Positions 23,338 to 32,133 of a stretch of 64,000 nucleotides of DNA are shown in pieces. The stretch comes from Neoaquamicrobium sediminum (GTDB taxonomy: Bacteria > Pseudomonadota > Alphaproteobacteria > Rhizobiales > Rhizobiaceae), in assembly GCF_013240295.1 (NCBI RefSeq), contig NZ_JABETK010000001.1, positions 2,170,001 to 2,234,000 on the forward strand, read 5' to 3'. The notes under the pieces were generated by a model. That model was not told the DNA's origin and made no database searches. It worked only from the letters and a program-made list of their open reading frames with translations. A program made the translations under genes and the position numbers. Positions within the stretch are counted from its first letter, which is position 1. The number at the start of each line of letters is the position of its first letter.

Positions 23338-23650
23338 TGTCGGACTCCAGATATGAAAGGATGGCGGTTTGCGTGTCGCGCGGAAGGTCCGCCCATGCGA
23401 CACGCTTGCGGCGGTTGCGTTCCCGATAGGCGCGCATCTCGTGCGGCTTCAAAAAGAAATGACATCCGCGCGCGCCGTCGCGGTCGAAATCGAGACCGGA
23501 CATTTCCCCGCAATCAACGTCACGAAAGCACACGTCGAAATCTAGCGGCGCTGGCGGATCAATGCGGATCATGTCGATTATGCTTTTCCGCACTATCGAC
23601 GGCGCGCCTTCCATAAACCGCGCTGGCATTCCCCGTGGCACATAAGACAT
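23330..23650 (-). CDS. Hypothetical phage protein
   Basis: 106 residues. Acidic N-terminal half with DFDVCFRDVDCGEMSGLDFD and a basic helical second half (RAYRERNRRKRVAWADLP). No family recognised. Confidence 0.45.
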   Translation of the reverse strand: MSYVPRGMPARFMEGAPSIVRKSIIDMIRIDPPAPLDFDVCFRDVDCGEMSGLDFDRDGARGCHFFLKPHEMRAYRERNRRKRVAWADLPRDTQTAILSYLESDNG

Positions 23651-23686
23651 TGTGATAACCTCTTTCGGTTGACTGTAGGCGCGCGC

Positions 23687-24286
23687 CTACAGCCGGATTC
23701 GGATTAGCTTCGTGTGAACGCGAGCCGTTGCGAATGTGTCGACGGGCAACGTCTCTAAGGTCTCGGCGTCCCCGTGCTGGAATGTCACGGGGACAAGCGC
23801 GACAAGAGTCGGCGCTTCCGTGTGACCATTCCGCCCCATTAAGGAAACTGCCGCCGCGACGTGTTTGCGAACGTCGCTGAAAGGCGGGTTCATGATGACG
23901 CGCGGAAACTGGACCTTTCCAGCAACTTCGGCGGACCATTCCAAAAAGCAGCGGTTCACAACTGAGCCGAACTTGTCGAGACCAGCGGCGAGTCGAATAT
24001 GTCGCTCAACCTGGACAAGCTCAAAACGACTGTGGCCCGCAACTAGAAGAGCCTTCGAAAGCTGACCCGTTCCGGCGCTCGGCTCTAGCGTCAAGAAATC
24101 GCCTTGCCGCCCTAGATAGTCGACCATTCGCGCGGCCACGTCGTCAGGCGTGACGTGGCATTCCGTTGCACGGTCGACCCGCACGGGTTCGGCAATCTCG
24201 ACCTTTTCTAAGTCGCCGAAACGTTCCCGCCGCTGGACCGTAAGCACCATTGGCTTATTCGGTCGACGATACACCGCGCGTTTCAT
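23687..24286 (-). CDS. N6-adenine-type methyltransferase
   Basis: 199 residues. SAM-binding motif I LTLEPSAGTGQLSKAL near residue 73 and catalytic motif IV VIMNPPF near residue 130. Motif I before IV is the gamma-like order. NPPF points to adenine N6 methylation of DNA or possibly RNA. No target-recognition domain is visible, so it may depend on the DUF3560 protein encoded upstream, with which it overlaps (ATGA). Confidence 0.75.
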   Translation of the reverse strand: MKRAVYRRPNKPMVLTVQRRERFGDLEKVEIAEPVRVDRATECHVTPDDVAARMVDYLGRQGDFLTLEPSAGTGQLSKALLVAGHSRFELVQVERHIRLAAGLDKFGSVVNRCFLEWSAEVAGKVQFPRVIMNPPFSDVRKHVAAAVSLMGRNGHTEAPTLVALVPVTFQHGDAETLETLPVDTFATARVHTKLIRIRL

Positions 24287-25620
24287 TCTGCCGCCTCCGG
24301 CATGGCGTCTAGAACGCAATCGCTATCCGGCTTCGGATGAACCTTTGAGTCGGTCAGGAAAACCGCGCACCATCCCGCCATATAGCGCGGAACATCCGTG
24401 CGCGGGTTCGGGCAAACCTTGACGCGGAAAGTTCCGTCAGCGCTGAAAAACGTGCCGCGCTGCTCAGAATAGATTTTGCCGTATTCGGCTTTCGTCATCT
24501 CGACAACGGGCAGAATTTGCCGCTTGCCAAAACGGTTCACCATGATTCCGGCCGCCTTGACGTTGACGATTGACGGCTTTTCGTTCCGCTTCACGTCGGG
24601 AATCGAATAGCCACAATCGCGCATCAGGTCGCGCCATTCGTCGGGCGATAGCTCTAGCGTTTTTCCGCTGGCGATATGGGCGGGAAGCGGAACGGAAGAC
24701 TCGAGCACAAAGCCCATATCCGTTGCCGTCGCCTTCGGCTTGTGTGCGCCGTGCTCGCGAGCGAACATCTGAATTGCGGTCTCTCGCAACTCGCCTTCGT
24801 GGCGCGCGACCGTGCCGAGCAATTCCCTTTCATAGGAAAGCCGGTTGAGCGTGTGCGAGATCCAGCGTTCCCAATAACCGGAGTCGAGCGCCTTTTGATA
24901 GGCTTCGATACGCTCGGCACGGAGTCCTTGCGGCGTCTTTTCGCCACTCTGCAAAGCACCATAGTCGCCGAACTTCGTAAACTTGCCGTAGTTTGCGGCC
25001 TTCACGATTGTTGCGTCATCTGTCACGCGGTCCCAAAACGCAAGCGCCGCGTGGCAATCGTTCAACTTGCCTTGCAGGTCGCGAAGTTCGGCGAGTAGCG
25101 TTTTGATCCGCCGCGCTCTCACCTTCGGATCGTTCTTGCGGTTTGCGTGGCGCTCGACTCCTTCGGCTCGATAAAGCCAATAGTCGGCGAGCTTCGCGGC
25201 CTTGTTTGCCTTAGCCTGCGCGGAGTCCATCCGCTCTTTTGTTTTCATGGCTTTGCGCTCGGAATGGTGTCCGACAAGAATCGGCTGACCATGGGAAAAG
25301 GCTTCCGATAGTTGCTGCGCGGCGCGGTTGAATGCGTTCGCTTCCCGATGGCGCTTGTGTGCCAGGTCGTCGAGACGTTCCGCCTTTGCCTGCGCGCGCT
25401 CGGCAATCGTCATTTCTTCCGGCTCGATTTCGCCCGCTAGCTCAATCAACAAATCTTCACGGCGCGGCGACCATTTCGGCGCAACAAAAAGCTCTTGCTT
25501 TGGAGCCCATACGAAGCCCGTAGCTTTCACGCGGGCGAATGTTTCCGCGTCGAGACGCGAAGAGGCGTAGAGCCTGAGTTTGTTATCTTCCGGGCTGTAA
25601 GTGGCGGTATAGGTGATCAT
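24283..25620 (-). CDS. DUF3560 protein
   Basis: 445 residues. Residues about 80-200 match DUF3560 (PF12083): AERLDDLAHKRHREANAF, GQPILVGHHSERKAM and a long helical region. The family is common on plasmids, ICEs and phages and usually sits near methylase or antirestriction genes. Activity unknown. The N-terminal 75 residues form a separate beta-rich domain (YTATYSPEDNKLRLYASSRL). AAGGAG ribosome site; a 13-mer site lies directly upstream. Confidence 0.75.
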   Translation of the reverse strand: MITYTATYSPEDNKLRLYASSRLDAETFARVKATGFVWAPKQELFVAPKWSPRREDLLIELAGEIEPEEMTIAERAQAKAERLDDLAHKRHREANAFNRAAQQLSEAFSHGQPILVGHHSERKAMKTKERMDSAQAKANKAAKLADYWLYRAEGVERHANRKNDPKVRARRIKTLLAELRDLQGKLNDCHAALAFWDRVTDDATIVKAANYGKFTKFGDYGALQSGEKTPQGLRAERIEAYQKALDSGYWERWISHTLNRLSYERELLGTVARHEGELRETAIQMFAREHGAHKPKATATDMGFVLESSVPLPAHIASGKTLELSPDEWRDLMRDCGYSIPDVKRNEKPSIVNVKAAGIMVNRFGKRQILPVVEMTKAEYGKIYSEQRGTFFSADGTFRVKVCPNPRTDVPRYMAGWCAVFLTDSKVHPKPDSDCVLDAMPEAAE

Positions 25621-25633
25621 TGCGAGACTCCTT

Positions 25634-25646
25634 GAAACTTAGTTGC
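25634..25646. promoter_or_regulatory. Dispersed 13-mer site (GAAACTTAGTTGC)
   Basis: Exact match to the site at 3464. It lies between the ribosome site of the DUF3560 gene and the stop of the gene upstream. Confidence 0.5.
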
Positions 25647-25668
25647 AATGGCAAGTTTTGGTTGATTG

Positions 25669-26001
25669 TTAGGCCGCGCGCTTGCGGACGGATTGCGCCG
25701 TCTCGCGAAACACGATTGACATTCCCTCTCCGAATCCGCGTCCCGTGTATTCCCGCTCAGCTATCCGCGCGCGGAATTGGTACATGGTCGAGCCGATAAA
25801 GGACGCGACTCGCCATTTGGACGTGATGAACGCGCGGCCTAGCTCTAAGCCCGTCCAAACCGTGACAGGATGCGGGACTCCGCACTCATAGTTGCAAGCC
25901 TGCCGGTCAGCCTTGCCGATATACGCCACGAAAGCGCTAGGCGGGTTTGTCAGGATTTCGAATTGCTCGACACGTCCGCGTGTCGTTATTGCAAGCCGCA
26001 T
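25669..26001 (-). CDS. Hypothetical phage protein
   Basis: 110 residues. Beta-rich, with PPSAFVAYIGKADRQACNYE and SFIGSTMYQFRARIAEREYT. The start overlaps the upstream gene by 65 bases with no clear ribosome site, so the true start may be later or an indel may confuse the boundary. Confidence 0.45.
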   Translation of the reverse strand: MRLAITTRGRVEQFEILTNPPSAFVAYIGKADRQACNYECGVPHPVTVWTGLELGRAFITSKWRVASFIGSTMYQFRARIAEREYTGRGFGEGMSIVFRETAQSVRKRAA

Positions 26002-26152
26002 AGTCAGGGTGCGCGGCCTCTTCCGCAGTCAGATAATTGCGGACGCGCTTCCCGTTCGGCGACATGATGGACTCCGCGTAAGCGTGTGCCTTGTCGCAAA
26101 TCGCCCGCTCTATCGCGTAGGTCTCAGCGTCAAGCCGTGGGTTGAGTAGCAT
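25937..26152 (-). CDS. Small phage protein
   Basis: 71 residues, helical start (LDAETYAIERAICDKAHAYA) and several Cys near the end. The 3' part overlaps the next gene, which suggests either coupled genes or an indel. Confidence 0.4.
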   Translation of the reverse strand: MLLNPRLDAETYAIERAICDKAHAYAESIMSPNGKRVRNYLTAEEAAHPDYAACNNDTRTCRAIRNPDKPA

Positions 26153-26294
26153 TCTCAGACTCCTTGATTGTCAACTGATAGTGGAAAGTGTGCGCAAGCC
26201 ACGGCGCAAGCTTTGGCGTTCTGTCCAGCTTCGCGCGGCGCGGATCGTCGCGGTAATGGGACTCCGCGTCCCGTTGCCAAAGGTCGCCGCTCAT
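26130..26294 (-). CDS. Small phage protein
   Basis: 54 residues from the ATG overlapping the upstream stop. Aromatic and basic (SGDLWQRDAESHYRDDPRRA; LAPWLAHTFHYQL). No family recognised. Confidence 0.4.
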   Translation of the reverse strand: MSGDLWQRDAESHYRDDPRRAKLDRTPKLAPWLAHTFHYQLTIKESENATQPTA

Positions 26295-26635
26295 CCGTCC
26301 GACTCCCAGGAAAAGCGAAACCACGCATAGACGGACTCGCCATCGTTCGCGCCGTCGCTCTTGTCGGGTCGACCTTTGAAGGCCGCGCGCTTGTCAACAT
26401 CGCTAAAGCAATATTCAACGGCGCGGCGGACGGCTTGCGCGGTCACGCATTCGGGAAGCTTGTCGCCATAGGCGCGGACCTCATCAAGCACGGCGCGGAA
26501 AACGTCGCCATTGCGTGACGTGTGGTCGACGGGAACGCCGCAAAGCCATTCAGAGTCCCCGTTGCAATGGTCCGCCACATAGTCGGGCAAGCACGTGTCG
26601 ACGTGGCGAACACTCAGGCGAAACTTACTTTCCAT
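26291..26635 (-). CDS. Hypothetical phage protein
   Basis: 114 residues. Acidic with VRHVDTCLPDYVADHCNGD and a helix AVLDEVRAYGDKLPECV. A degenerate 13-mer (GAAACTTACTTTC, 26620-26632) overlaps its first codons. The start lies inside the end of the upstream gene. Confidence 0.45.
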   Translation of the reverse strand: MESKFRLSVRHVDTCLPDYVADHCNGDSEWLCGVPVDHTSRNGDVFRAVLDEVRAYGDKLPECVTAQAVRRAVEYCFSDVDKRAAFKGRPDKSDGANDGESVYAWFRFSWESDG

Positions 26636-27304
26636 CGGACGACTCCACGTTCAAGCGTTCGCAAAGCGCGTCGATTGCGTCCGCGTCCAGTGAGACCACG
26701 GAGTCGCCATTCGTCGCTATCTCGTGAATTGCGTTCGAACGGTTCCCAGGGTCGCCCATGCCGGACTCCTGATAGAACCTGAGCGCGGCAAGCACGGTCG
26801 CTAGTTCCTGAGCGTCCAGCGGCGCGCGCTTCACCATGTCCGCAAGCTTTGCCATGCGCTGCAATTCAACGCGCGCAATCCGCTTTCCCTCTTCCGTGCC
26901 GTTCTCAATCGCAAGCAAGAGCAACGGCAACGTGCCTTCCCAGGAAAGGGATATGGCAAGCGTTCCCGCCTGGACGGCTCCGGCTCTTCCGTGGTCGACG
27001 GGGACTCTTTGGTGCTGGCGTTGATTGCCTCTTGAACGTAGTTCGTGAACCAATCGGCAGACTCGCGCGCCTCAACTCTTGCGCGCTTCCCCATGTGCGA
27101 CACGTTCTCTTGATCCGTGAAGGCATTCCAGCGGAGAATAACGACGGTCGCGCCTTCACAGACTAGCGACACTTGCGGGCGAAACGTCGCGCCGTGGTCA
27201 TCCGTATAAATGCCCGACTCGGCATAGATCAAACGATCATGCTGGCGTGACACGTCGACCGCGTAAGCCGTCATATCGGCGAGATTGGCAAACCTCTTGA
27301 ACAT
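26625..27304 (-). CDS. Hypothetical phage protein, single frameshift
   Basis: Start MFKRFANLADMTAYAVDVSR after a GGGAG site. The first frame runs to about 26950-26990; the continuation GTLPLLLLAIENGTEEGKRI ... LCERLNVESSDGK is one frame off and one missing base (GGG read as GG) would join them. Restored length about 226 residues. Contains an SLVCEGATVVILRWNAF strand segment and a helical C-terminal half. Function unknown. Confidence 0.45.
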
Positions 27305-27317
27305 ATCCCCGACTCCC

Positions 27318-27545
27318 TTACTCAATCACAAGTTCGCACTGGACCGTGTCGCCACGGCGCAAGGCGCGAAGCTCTGTCCAATCGTCGCCGCGACCTTCCG
27401 TCACGATCAGCGACCCGACGCGGTAGGTCTCGATTGCGGCCATGCACTCGGAAGCCGTGAGTCCCTCATCGACGACGTAGGCGTCTCCCGCGCCGTCCGC
27501 GCCGAACATAACCGCCACAATTGCGAAGCTCTTAAGCATGGTCAT
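27318..27545 (-). CDS. Small exported protein
   Basis: 75 residues with a short signal-like start (MLKSFAIVAVMFGADGAG) and two Cys in the mature part (LTASECMAAIETYRVG; VQCELVIE). A periplasmic protein of unknown role. Confidence 0.45.
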   Translation of the reverse strand: MTMLKSFAIVAVMFGADGAGDAYVVDEGLTASECMAAIETYRVGSLIVTEGRGDDWTELRALRRGDTVQCELVIE

Positions 27546-27564
27546 ACCTCATCAAAGTTGAAAC

Positions 27565-27780
27565 TTAGGCCGCAAGAGCGGAAAGGATGGCGAACGCGGA
27601 CAAGCCAGATGCGACAAGCATCAAAAGCGATTGCGCAATGCCGTCGACCGTCTCACCTACGCTAGGGCGGACAGGCGCAAACATCGCCTTAGCCGCGCGT
27701 TCCCGAATGATCGTCTCTAGCGCCGTCGCTTTCGCCTTGCTCGTGTGCATCGTCATGCCTTCCGTTACCTCAAATCGCAT
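27565..27780 (-). CDS. Small tail-anchored membrane protein
   Basis: 71 residues with a C-terminal hydrophobic segment (LLMLVASGLSAFAILSALAA). First gene after the operon-head motif at 27800-27827. Its TAA stop lies in a degenerate 13-mer (GCGGCCTAAGTTTC on the - strand). Confidence 0.5.
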   Translation of the reverse strand: MRFEVTEGMTMHTSKAKATALETIIRERAAKAMFAPVRPSVGETVDGIAQSLLMLVASGLSAFAILSALAA

Positions 27781-27799
27781 TTCCTATATGGCACACTAA

Positions 27800-27827
27800 A
27801 CGGGACATATCAACAAACAGTTGAAAC
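27800..27827 (-). promoter_or_regulatory. Operon-head motif with plausible promoter
   Basis: On the - strand TTTCAAC, 13 bases with GTTGATAT, then GTCCCGT; dyad TCAAC-TGTTT-GTTGA perfect. TTGATA is followed after 17 bases by CATATA, a good -35/-10 pair. Drives the operon 27780 to 22221. Confidence 0.6.
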
Positions 27828-27828
27828 G

Positions 27829-27841
27829 CAAACTAAGTTTC
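27829..27841. promoter_or_regulatory. Dispersed 13-mer site (CAAACTAAGTTTC)
   Basis: Adjacent to the operon-head motif. One base different from the copies at 36064 and 39093. Confidence 0.5.
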
Positions 27842-27989
27842 AAACGGTCCCGACCGTCCAGGCTTGCGCCTATCGCTCGACGATCGTCGATTGAGTGCCA
27901 GCACGAAACCAAATCAGCGAAACGCTATCGCCAATCCCTATCCGTCTAGCCTGGTAGGCGCGCGGTCCCCTGCAGGTCGATTGACTGAG

Positions 27990-28116
27990 ACTAGGCGGGA
28001 CAGTGTGGCACGGCATGACATGCACTGAGACTATACGGGACGCCTTGCCATGCGTTGCCGTCATCATGCGGCGGACTAGGCGGGACCAACTCACACAACA
28101 TGGGACTAGGCGGGAC
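27990..28116. repeat. ACTAGGCGGGAC repeats (origin candidate, part 1)
   Basis: Exact 12-mers at 27990, 28075 and 28105 and a variant ACTATACGGGAC at 28030, all in the same direction, spaced 40, 45 and 30 bases. The first two are both preceded by CTGAG. They lie in a 690-base gap without a gene. Likely binding sites for a replication or regulatory protein. Confidence 0.65.
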
Positions 28117-28284
28117 AGGGACGCTCTAGCATATGGGAATATATGCCTATGGGGGTCGCTCCGGGTCCTTCCCACGGTATTTGTGTGACGCGGGGGCGCT
28201 GAGCGCGGTGAGCAAGAGTTTTCGGAAATTTTTTCAAAAGTGTTTAGGGGTGCCGCACTATAGCACGGGACAACCTGGGACACT

Positions 28285-28542
28285 AGTTCCGTAGTCAGGG
28301 TGACTACGGAACTGACTACGGAACTGACTACGGAACTAACAGGGAAAAAGATAATAAAAACAACAACCCTCTCTCTCCTTTACCAGTTTCGTAGTCACTT
28401 TTCCTAGACCCCCCACACCCCTCGGATTCTACCTCGAAAAGCCAAGAGAGGGGGTGGTCGAAAAAGTGACTACGGAACTGCCTCAAATCCTTAGCGCGCA
28501 AGGGTTTTATGCGTAGTCAGTTCCGTAGTCATTCCGTAGTCA
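28285..28542. repeat. TGACTACGGAAC iterons with AT-rich core (origin candidate, part 2)
   Basis: Three tandem 12-mers TGACTACGGAAC at 28301-28336 and a fourth at 28467; inverted copies at 28285, 28385 (one mismatch), 28519 and 28531. Between them is an AT-rich strip (28337-28368, AAAAAGATAATAAAAACAAC). Iterons flanking an AT-rich segment are the usual form of a replication origin. The last copies overlap the 3' end of the gene at 28529. Confidence 0.7.
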
Positions 28543-29074
28543 CCCCGTCGACGGAACCCGCATCTCGAAAATGCAGGTCGAACGATGGGTAGCGGTCGAC
28601 AAAGTGGTGGTGCATTGCCTGCAACTGATGCACCACTGCGTTGCTAAGAGTGTCGACAAGGACGCTCGCCTGTTCAAATTCGTTCCGCGAAAGAAGCGTA
28701 CCTTCTTGGAACCTCGGCGGCACTAGCACGGTGAACGGAAGTCCCGTGGTGTCCGTCCCGCGCATCACCCTGGGTTCGGAATGCTCAATCGCTGTGACAT
28801 CGCTATGTGCAAATATCTGGTTCCGCTTGTCGATCAGGCTATCATGCAGCTTTCTCACGAAAGGCGTTGGCTTTACCCCGAGCGCTCTGAAAGACAGTCG
28901 AGGAAGGCCACCTGTCGATTCGGAAAATGGACGGCAATAGGCGACGATCAGCGTGGTCTCGTAGCAAATGAAGCGGCGTAGTTCTGCGAGTGGGTACTTC
29001 GCGTCGAAATCGACATCCTCCCGAACGAAGACGATGGAACTGCGAGCATGGGAAAAATCGCGAAGTGACAACAT
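28529..29074 (-). CDS. Possible HEPN-type protein
   Basis: 181 residues, mostly helical. KLHDSLIDKRNQIFAHSD contains R-N-x4-H, the HEPN ribonuclease signature, on a helix after AELRRFICYETTLIVAYCRP. Many phage and host HEPN-like proteins with FAHSD motifs exist, some in defence, some inactive. The 3' end overlaps the iterons. It could be a cargo gene that protects the lysogen or a regulator of the origin. Only the motif supports the call. Confidence 0.45.
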   Translation of the reverse strand: MLSLRDFSHARSSIVFVREDVDFDAKYPLAELRRFICYETTLIVAYCRPFSESTGGLPRLSFRALGVKPTPFVRKLHDSLIDKRNQIFAHSDVTAIEHSEPRVMRGTDTTGLPFTVLVPPRFQEGTLLSRNEFEQASVLVDTLSNAVVHQLQAMHHHFVDRYPSFDLHFRDAGSVDGVTTE

Positions 29075-29284
29075 GAGCCGTTGGAACAGGGCGAAATCTT
29101 TCAGGCGGCTCTCGGGAAATTTTGTCAGGTCGGGGGTGGAAAGGCCCTAATGCTGTAGCTGACGAGTGATCCGTTGGCCTCCGAATAGAACCATTCTTCA
29201 GGAAACCCGTAGGGATGTGGCTGAGCGTTCTCGTTCACTGTCTGCCCCGTCATTGATAGGGCATATTGATAGAATGTTCGCCAA

Positions 29285-29309
29285 AGAAAAACCCCGCCGA
29301 AGCGGGGCT
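29285..29309 (-). terminator. Intrinsic terminator of the primase gene
   Basis: CCCCGC/GCGGGG stem with a CGAA loop; on the - strand the stem is followed by TTTTTC. Nine bases past the primase stop. A textbook rho-independent terminator. Confidence 0.85.
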
Positions 29310-29318
29310 CTGTCTCAA

Positions 29319-31664
29319 TCAGTCTCGCGTTCGAGGCGCGACGTAGGCTTTTCGTTTTCGCCCGTTGTTGTCGCGGCCCTCTTTCACGATGTCGATGAAG
29401 GCGACACCATAGTCCGTCTTGAGGCGTGAGAGCACTTCGTCGCGGAAACGACGATCGAGGCGCTTAAAGCCGCGACAATGAAGGACGATGTCCCGTTCCG
29501 TCGCGCCCTGTTTGCCTCCCTTCTTGACCACGTCGAACGCAGCTTCGGCAACGGCTTCCAATTCGCTGCGACCGATGTTCGCCGAGAAGTGTTCGGCCAT
29601 CTGCCGGTGATAGAAGAACACGTAGTCCCGCGCCCATTCCAGATGCTTGGGCCGGATACGCCGCGCGCCGTCACTGACTGCCACGATCAGTGCCACGCGC
29701 ATTGCGATTTCGATCGTGCGTCCGAAAAGCTCGGCCATGCCGTGCGCGTCGAGCGCGTCCATGTCCTTGAGGATTTCGATTTCCATTTGACGCAGGATCT
29801 CGTCACACTCGGGCGCGAACGGCACGGTGATCGGTTCCGTCACCATCTGCGGTTCGAGCTTGGCTCGGACATCGCTCATGTCGTCCTCTTCGGACGCAGC
29901 GTTCAGCCAGGCGTGGTCCTTCACCCACTGGATCAGGCGCGACGGCGGCTTCGACAGATGGGTGCCCCGGCTCAACTGGCGCTCGACCGGGCTGTTGACG
30001 ATCAGGAAGCGATTCAGGAAGCCGTCCTTAACGTCGATGCCGCTCAGGGCCTCGTAGAAGGTCGTCGGCGTCGTCATGCCGAGGATCGTGAGTGCGGGCC
30101 GGATGATCTTCCGGTCCTTCACAGCCTTCGCCTGATCTGCGGTCATGCCGTGTGTCGAGTAGCCGGTGCCACGATAGATGCCGTCGAGCCGACCGAAGAT
30201 TTCCATGAACGCGCTCTGCACGTCCTGCTTGTTCGCGTTGCCCGACGCGCGCGATGAAGCGAGGTAGCGGCCCAACTCGTCGGCAACGCTGATGTGACGC
30301 GGCTGCATGAGCAGCGCTGACATGACACCAGCTTCCGACGTGTACGCCTTCGGGCCGACCAGATCGGCTTCGCCCGACTCTTCGAGAATGCGTTCGACGA
30401 CGCGCTTCGAGTGCTCCTTACCGCTGGATGTCGGCGCGATGTTCAGGAGGTAGAGCGAAGTGAAGTTGTCGCGGTCGGTGCGCCAGTTACGTCCGAGAAC
30501 GACGGAGCCGAGCGCCAGGGCGGTTTGCACGGCGAACTGTGGCTGCGGCTTCTTGGCGGTCTTGTTGTAGTAGGCGACAGCGTCACCGAGGACGCCGTCT
30601 ATGTCGAGCAGGTGCCTCGGGACACCCTTGAGCTTCGGTGCCGCGTTCTGCAGGGGCGGGAGGTCTTCAAATTCGTCCGCGATGTTGGCTTGTTGAGGCA
30701 CCGCGGATTCGGGCTCATCCTCTACGTCGTCGAACTCATCAGGGATATGCTCCCACTCGCGCGCTCGGATTTCTTCGTTGGCGACATCGACGACGGTGCG
30801 GAACGTGACGGGCCGTCCGGTCATCTTCCGGTCGAACGACTTCCACTGGTATTTCAGGTCGGCGAGGTCGAACTTGCGGCTCTGCTTCGAGAAGTCGCGC
30901 CACACGGCGAGAGCTTCCTTGGAGCCTTCGAACTCATGATGCAGCGCCATGCCGACCGTGATCCATCCTTCACGGTCTTCGCACCAATGGTCGAGGTCCA
31001 GTTCTTTCAGGTAGTCTTCGGCTTCCTTGTAGCTGATGCCGAGCGGATCAACTTCGGCGTCCTCGTCGACCGCTTCTTCCTCGCCATAGATCAGGTCGGC
31101 GATGAGGTCCGCGTCGACTTCCGGGTAGCGACCCGACAGGTCGAACTCGCGTTCCCACTCATAAAGCTTGCCGGTGTCGGGATGCACGGACGGCGGGATC
31201 GCCACCTGCTTGCCGGTGCCGAATAGCTCGATTTCCCACGTCCAGTGCTTCTTGCCGTCATCGCCGACGAACTTGCGCCCGCTGTTGGCGAGCTTCTTCG
31301 ACTGGAACGGCTCCGTCGTGACGAAGTAGATATGCCGGGACGCGCCGCCCGAGCCGGATTTGACGCGCGGGAATTTCCAAATGTCGATGCCTGAGAACAG
31401 GTCTTCTAGCGCCGCTTCCGCGTCGTCGGCTTCCTCGGCCACGCGGATGTCTAGATCGAGCACATGCAGATAGAAGCCGTCCACCTGCGACCATTTGCCG
31501 AGGCGGACGCCGATGTTGTTGCCGTCGCGGTATCGCTTCTCAAGCTGTGCGAGAGTGGCGACCGGCTGCTGCGACCAGTCATCACCAATCGGTCGTTTTG
31601 ACCGTGGGTGGAGCCAAAGCAGCGCAAAGCCTGCCATGGCGAGTTTCTTGTTGATAGAGTCCAA
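29319..31664 (-). CDS. Primase-polymerase fused to a helicase-type ATPase
   Basis: About 781 residues from a TTG start with GAGG seven bases upstream (an ATG at 31637 would remove nine residues). Residues about 1-200: bifunctional primase/polymerase (PF09250) with LHPRSKRPIGDDW, VLDLDIR and ELFGTGKQVAIPPSVHP. Residues about 225-290: PriCT-like domain. Residues about 370-600: P-loop ATPase related to DUF3987, with APTSSGKEH as the Walker A variant and SVADELGRYL near Walker B. The end looks like a winged helix (GATERDIVLHC). It primes and unwinds DNA at the phage origin. It is a single-gene unit on the opposite strand from the rest of the replication module. Confidence 0.85.
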   Translation of the reverse strand: MDSINKKLAMAGFALLWLHPRSKRPIGDDWSQQPVATLAQLEKRYRDGNNIGVRLGKWSQVDGFYLHVLDLDIRVAEEADDAEAALEDLFSGIDIWKFPRVKSGSGGASRHIYFVTTEPFQSKKLANSGRKFVGDDGKKHWTWEIELFGTGKQVAIPPSVHPDTGKLYEWEREFDLSGRYPEVDADLIADLIYGEEEAVDEDAEVDPLGISYKEAEDYLKELDLDHWCEDREGWITVGMALHHEFEGSKEALAVWRDFSKQSRKFDLADLKYQWKSFDRKMTGRPVTFRTVVDVANEEIRAREWEHIPDEFDDVEDEPESAVPQQANIADEFEDLPPLQNAAPKLKGVPRHLLDIDGVLGDAVAYYNKTAKKPQPQFAVQTALALGSVVLGRNWRTDRDNFTSLYLLNIAPTSSGKEHSKRVVERILEESGEADLVGPKAYTSEAGVMSALLMQPRHISVADELGRYLASSRASGNANKQDVQSAFMEIFGRLDGIYRGTGYSTHGMTADQAKAVKDRKIIRPALTILGMTTPTTFYEALSGIDVKDGFLNRFLIVNSPVERQLSRGTHLSKPPSRLIQWVKDHAWLNAASEEDDMSDVRAKLEPQMVTEPITVPFAPECDEILRQMEIEILKDMDALDAHGMAELFGRTIEIAMRVALIVAVSDGARRIRPKHLEWARDYVFFYHRQMAEHFSANIGRSELEAVAEAAFDVVKKGGKQGATERDIVLHCRGFKRLDRRFRDEVLSRLKTDYGVAFIDIVKEGRDNNGRKRKAYVAPRTRD

Positions 31665-31708
31665 GGTCGCGCCTCGTGATCTGGAATGGCAGGTGAGCCG
31701 AGGCCGAC

Positions 31709-31984
31709 TCAGTCTTCCAGAACGAAGGCGAGCAAAGCATCCATCGTAAGGGTGGAACCGGGCAGGCCCATCAGGGGCTTGACCTTCTTGGGCGGGACCG
31801 ACTGACGGTCGAACCAACGGTAAATCGCCTTGTCGCTGATCCCGAGGTCGTCCCCGAGCTTGCGGCAGTCGAGAACGCCTTCGTTCGTCTGGCTGCGGTG
31901 CGCGGGGAGCCCGTCATGCAGAACCTTGTAGAGTGGTGTGGATCGGCTCGTCTCGCCGCCGACGAGATCGCTGTTGTCGCCCAT
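31709..31984 (-). CDS. Small helix-turn-helix protein
   Basis: 91 residues. CRKLGDDLGISDKAIYRWFD (residues 40-59) is a helix-turn-helix with a Trp-Phe in the recognition helix, as in YdaS/Cro-like proteins. Placed divergently from the operon at 32134, so it could act as the Cro-type antagonist of the repressor at 39232. A GAGGG site precedes the start. Confidence 0.6.
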   Translation of the reverse strand: MGDNSDLVGGETSRSTPLYKVLHDGLPAHRSQTNEGVLDCRKLGDDLGISDKAIYRWFDRQSVPPKKVKPLMGLPGSTLTMDALLAFVLED

Positions 31985-32042
31985 TTTTCTGCCCTCGTGG
32001 ATGGAAGCTAAGGAGCCTGGACCTTATCGGTCTCCCCAAATA

Positions 32043-32070
32043 GTTTCAACCCACTGTTGACACTGCCAAG
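32043..32070 (+). promoter_or_regulatory. Operon-head motif upstream of the replication operon
   Basis: TTTCAAC, 13 bases with GTTGACAC, then TGCCAAG; dyad TCAAC-CCACT-GTTGA perfect. The core is identical to the site at 13159-13178. Confidence 0.6.
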
Positions 32071-32133
32071 TGAAAGTGGTCTTTTCGCCGACAGCCGAAA
32101 CGGCACCCACTTCACCCAAACAGGAGAACCAGC

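Noticed and set aside
28285..28542. CRISPR array
   Set aside because: The repeats are 12-13 bases, occur in both directions and lack spacers of regular length; no cas genes are near.
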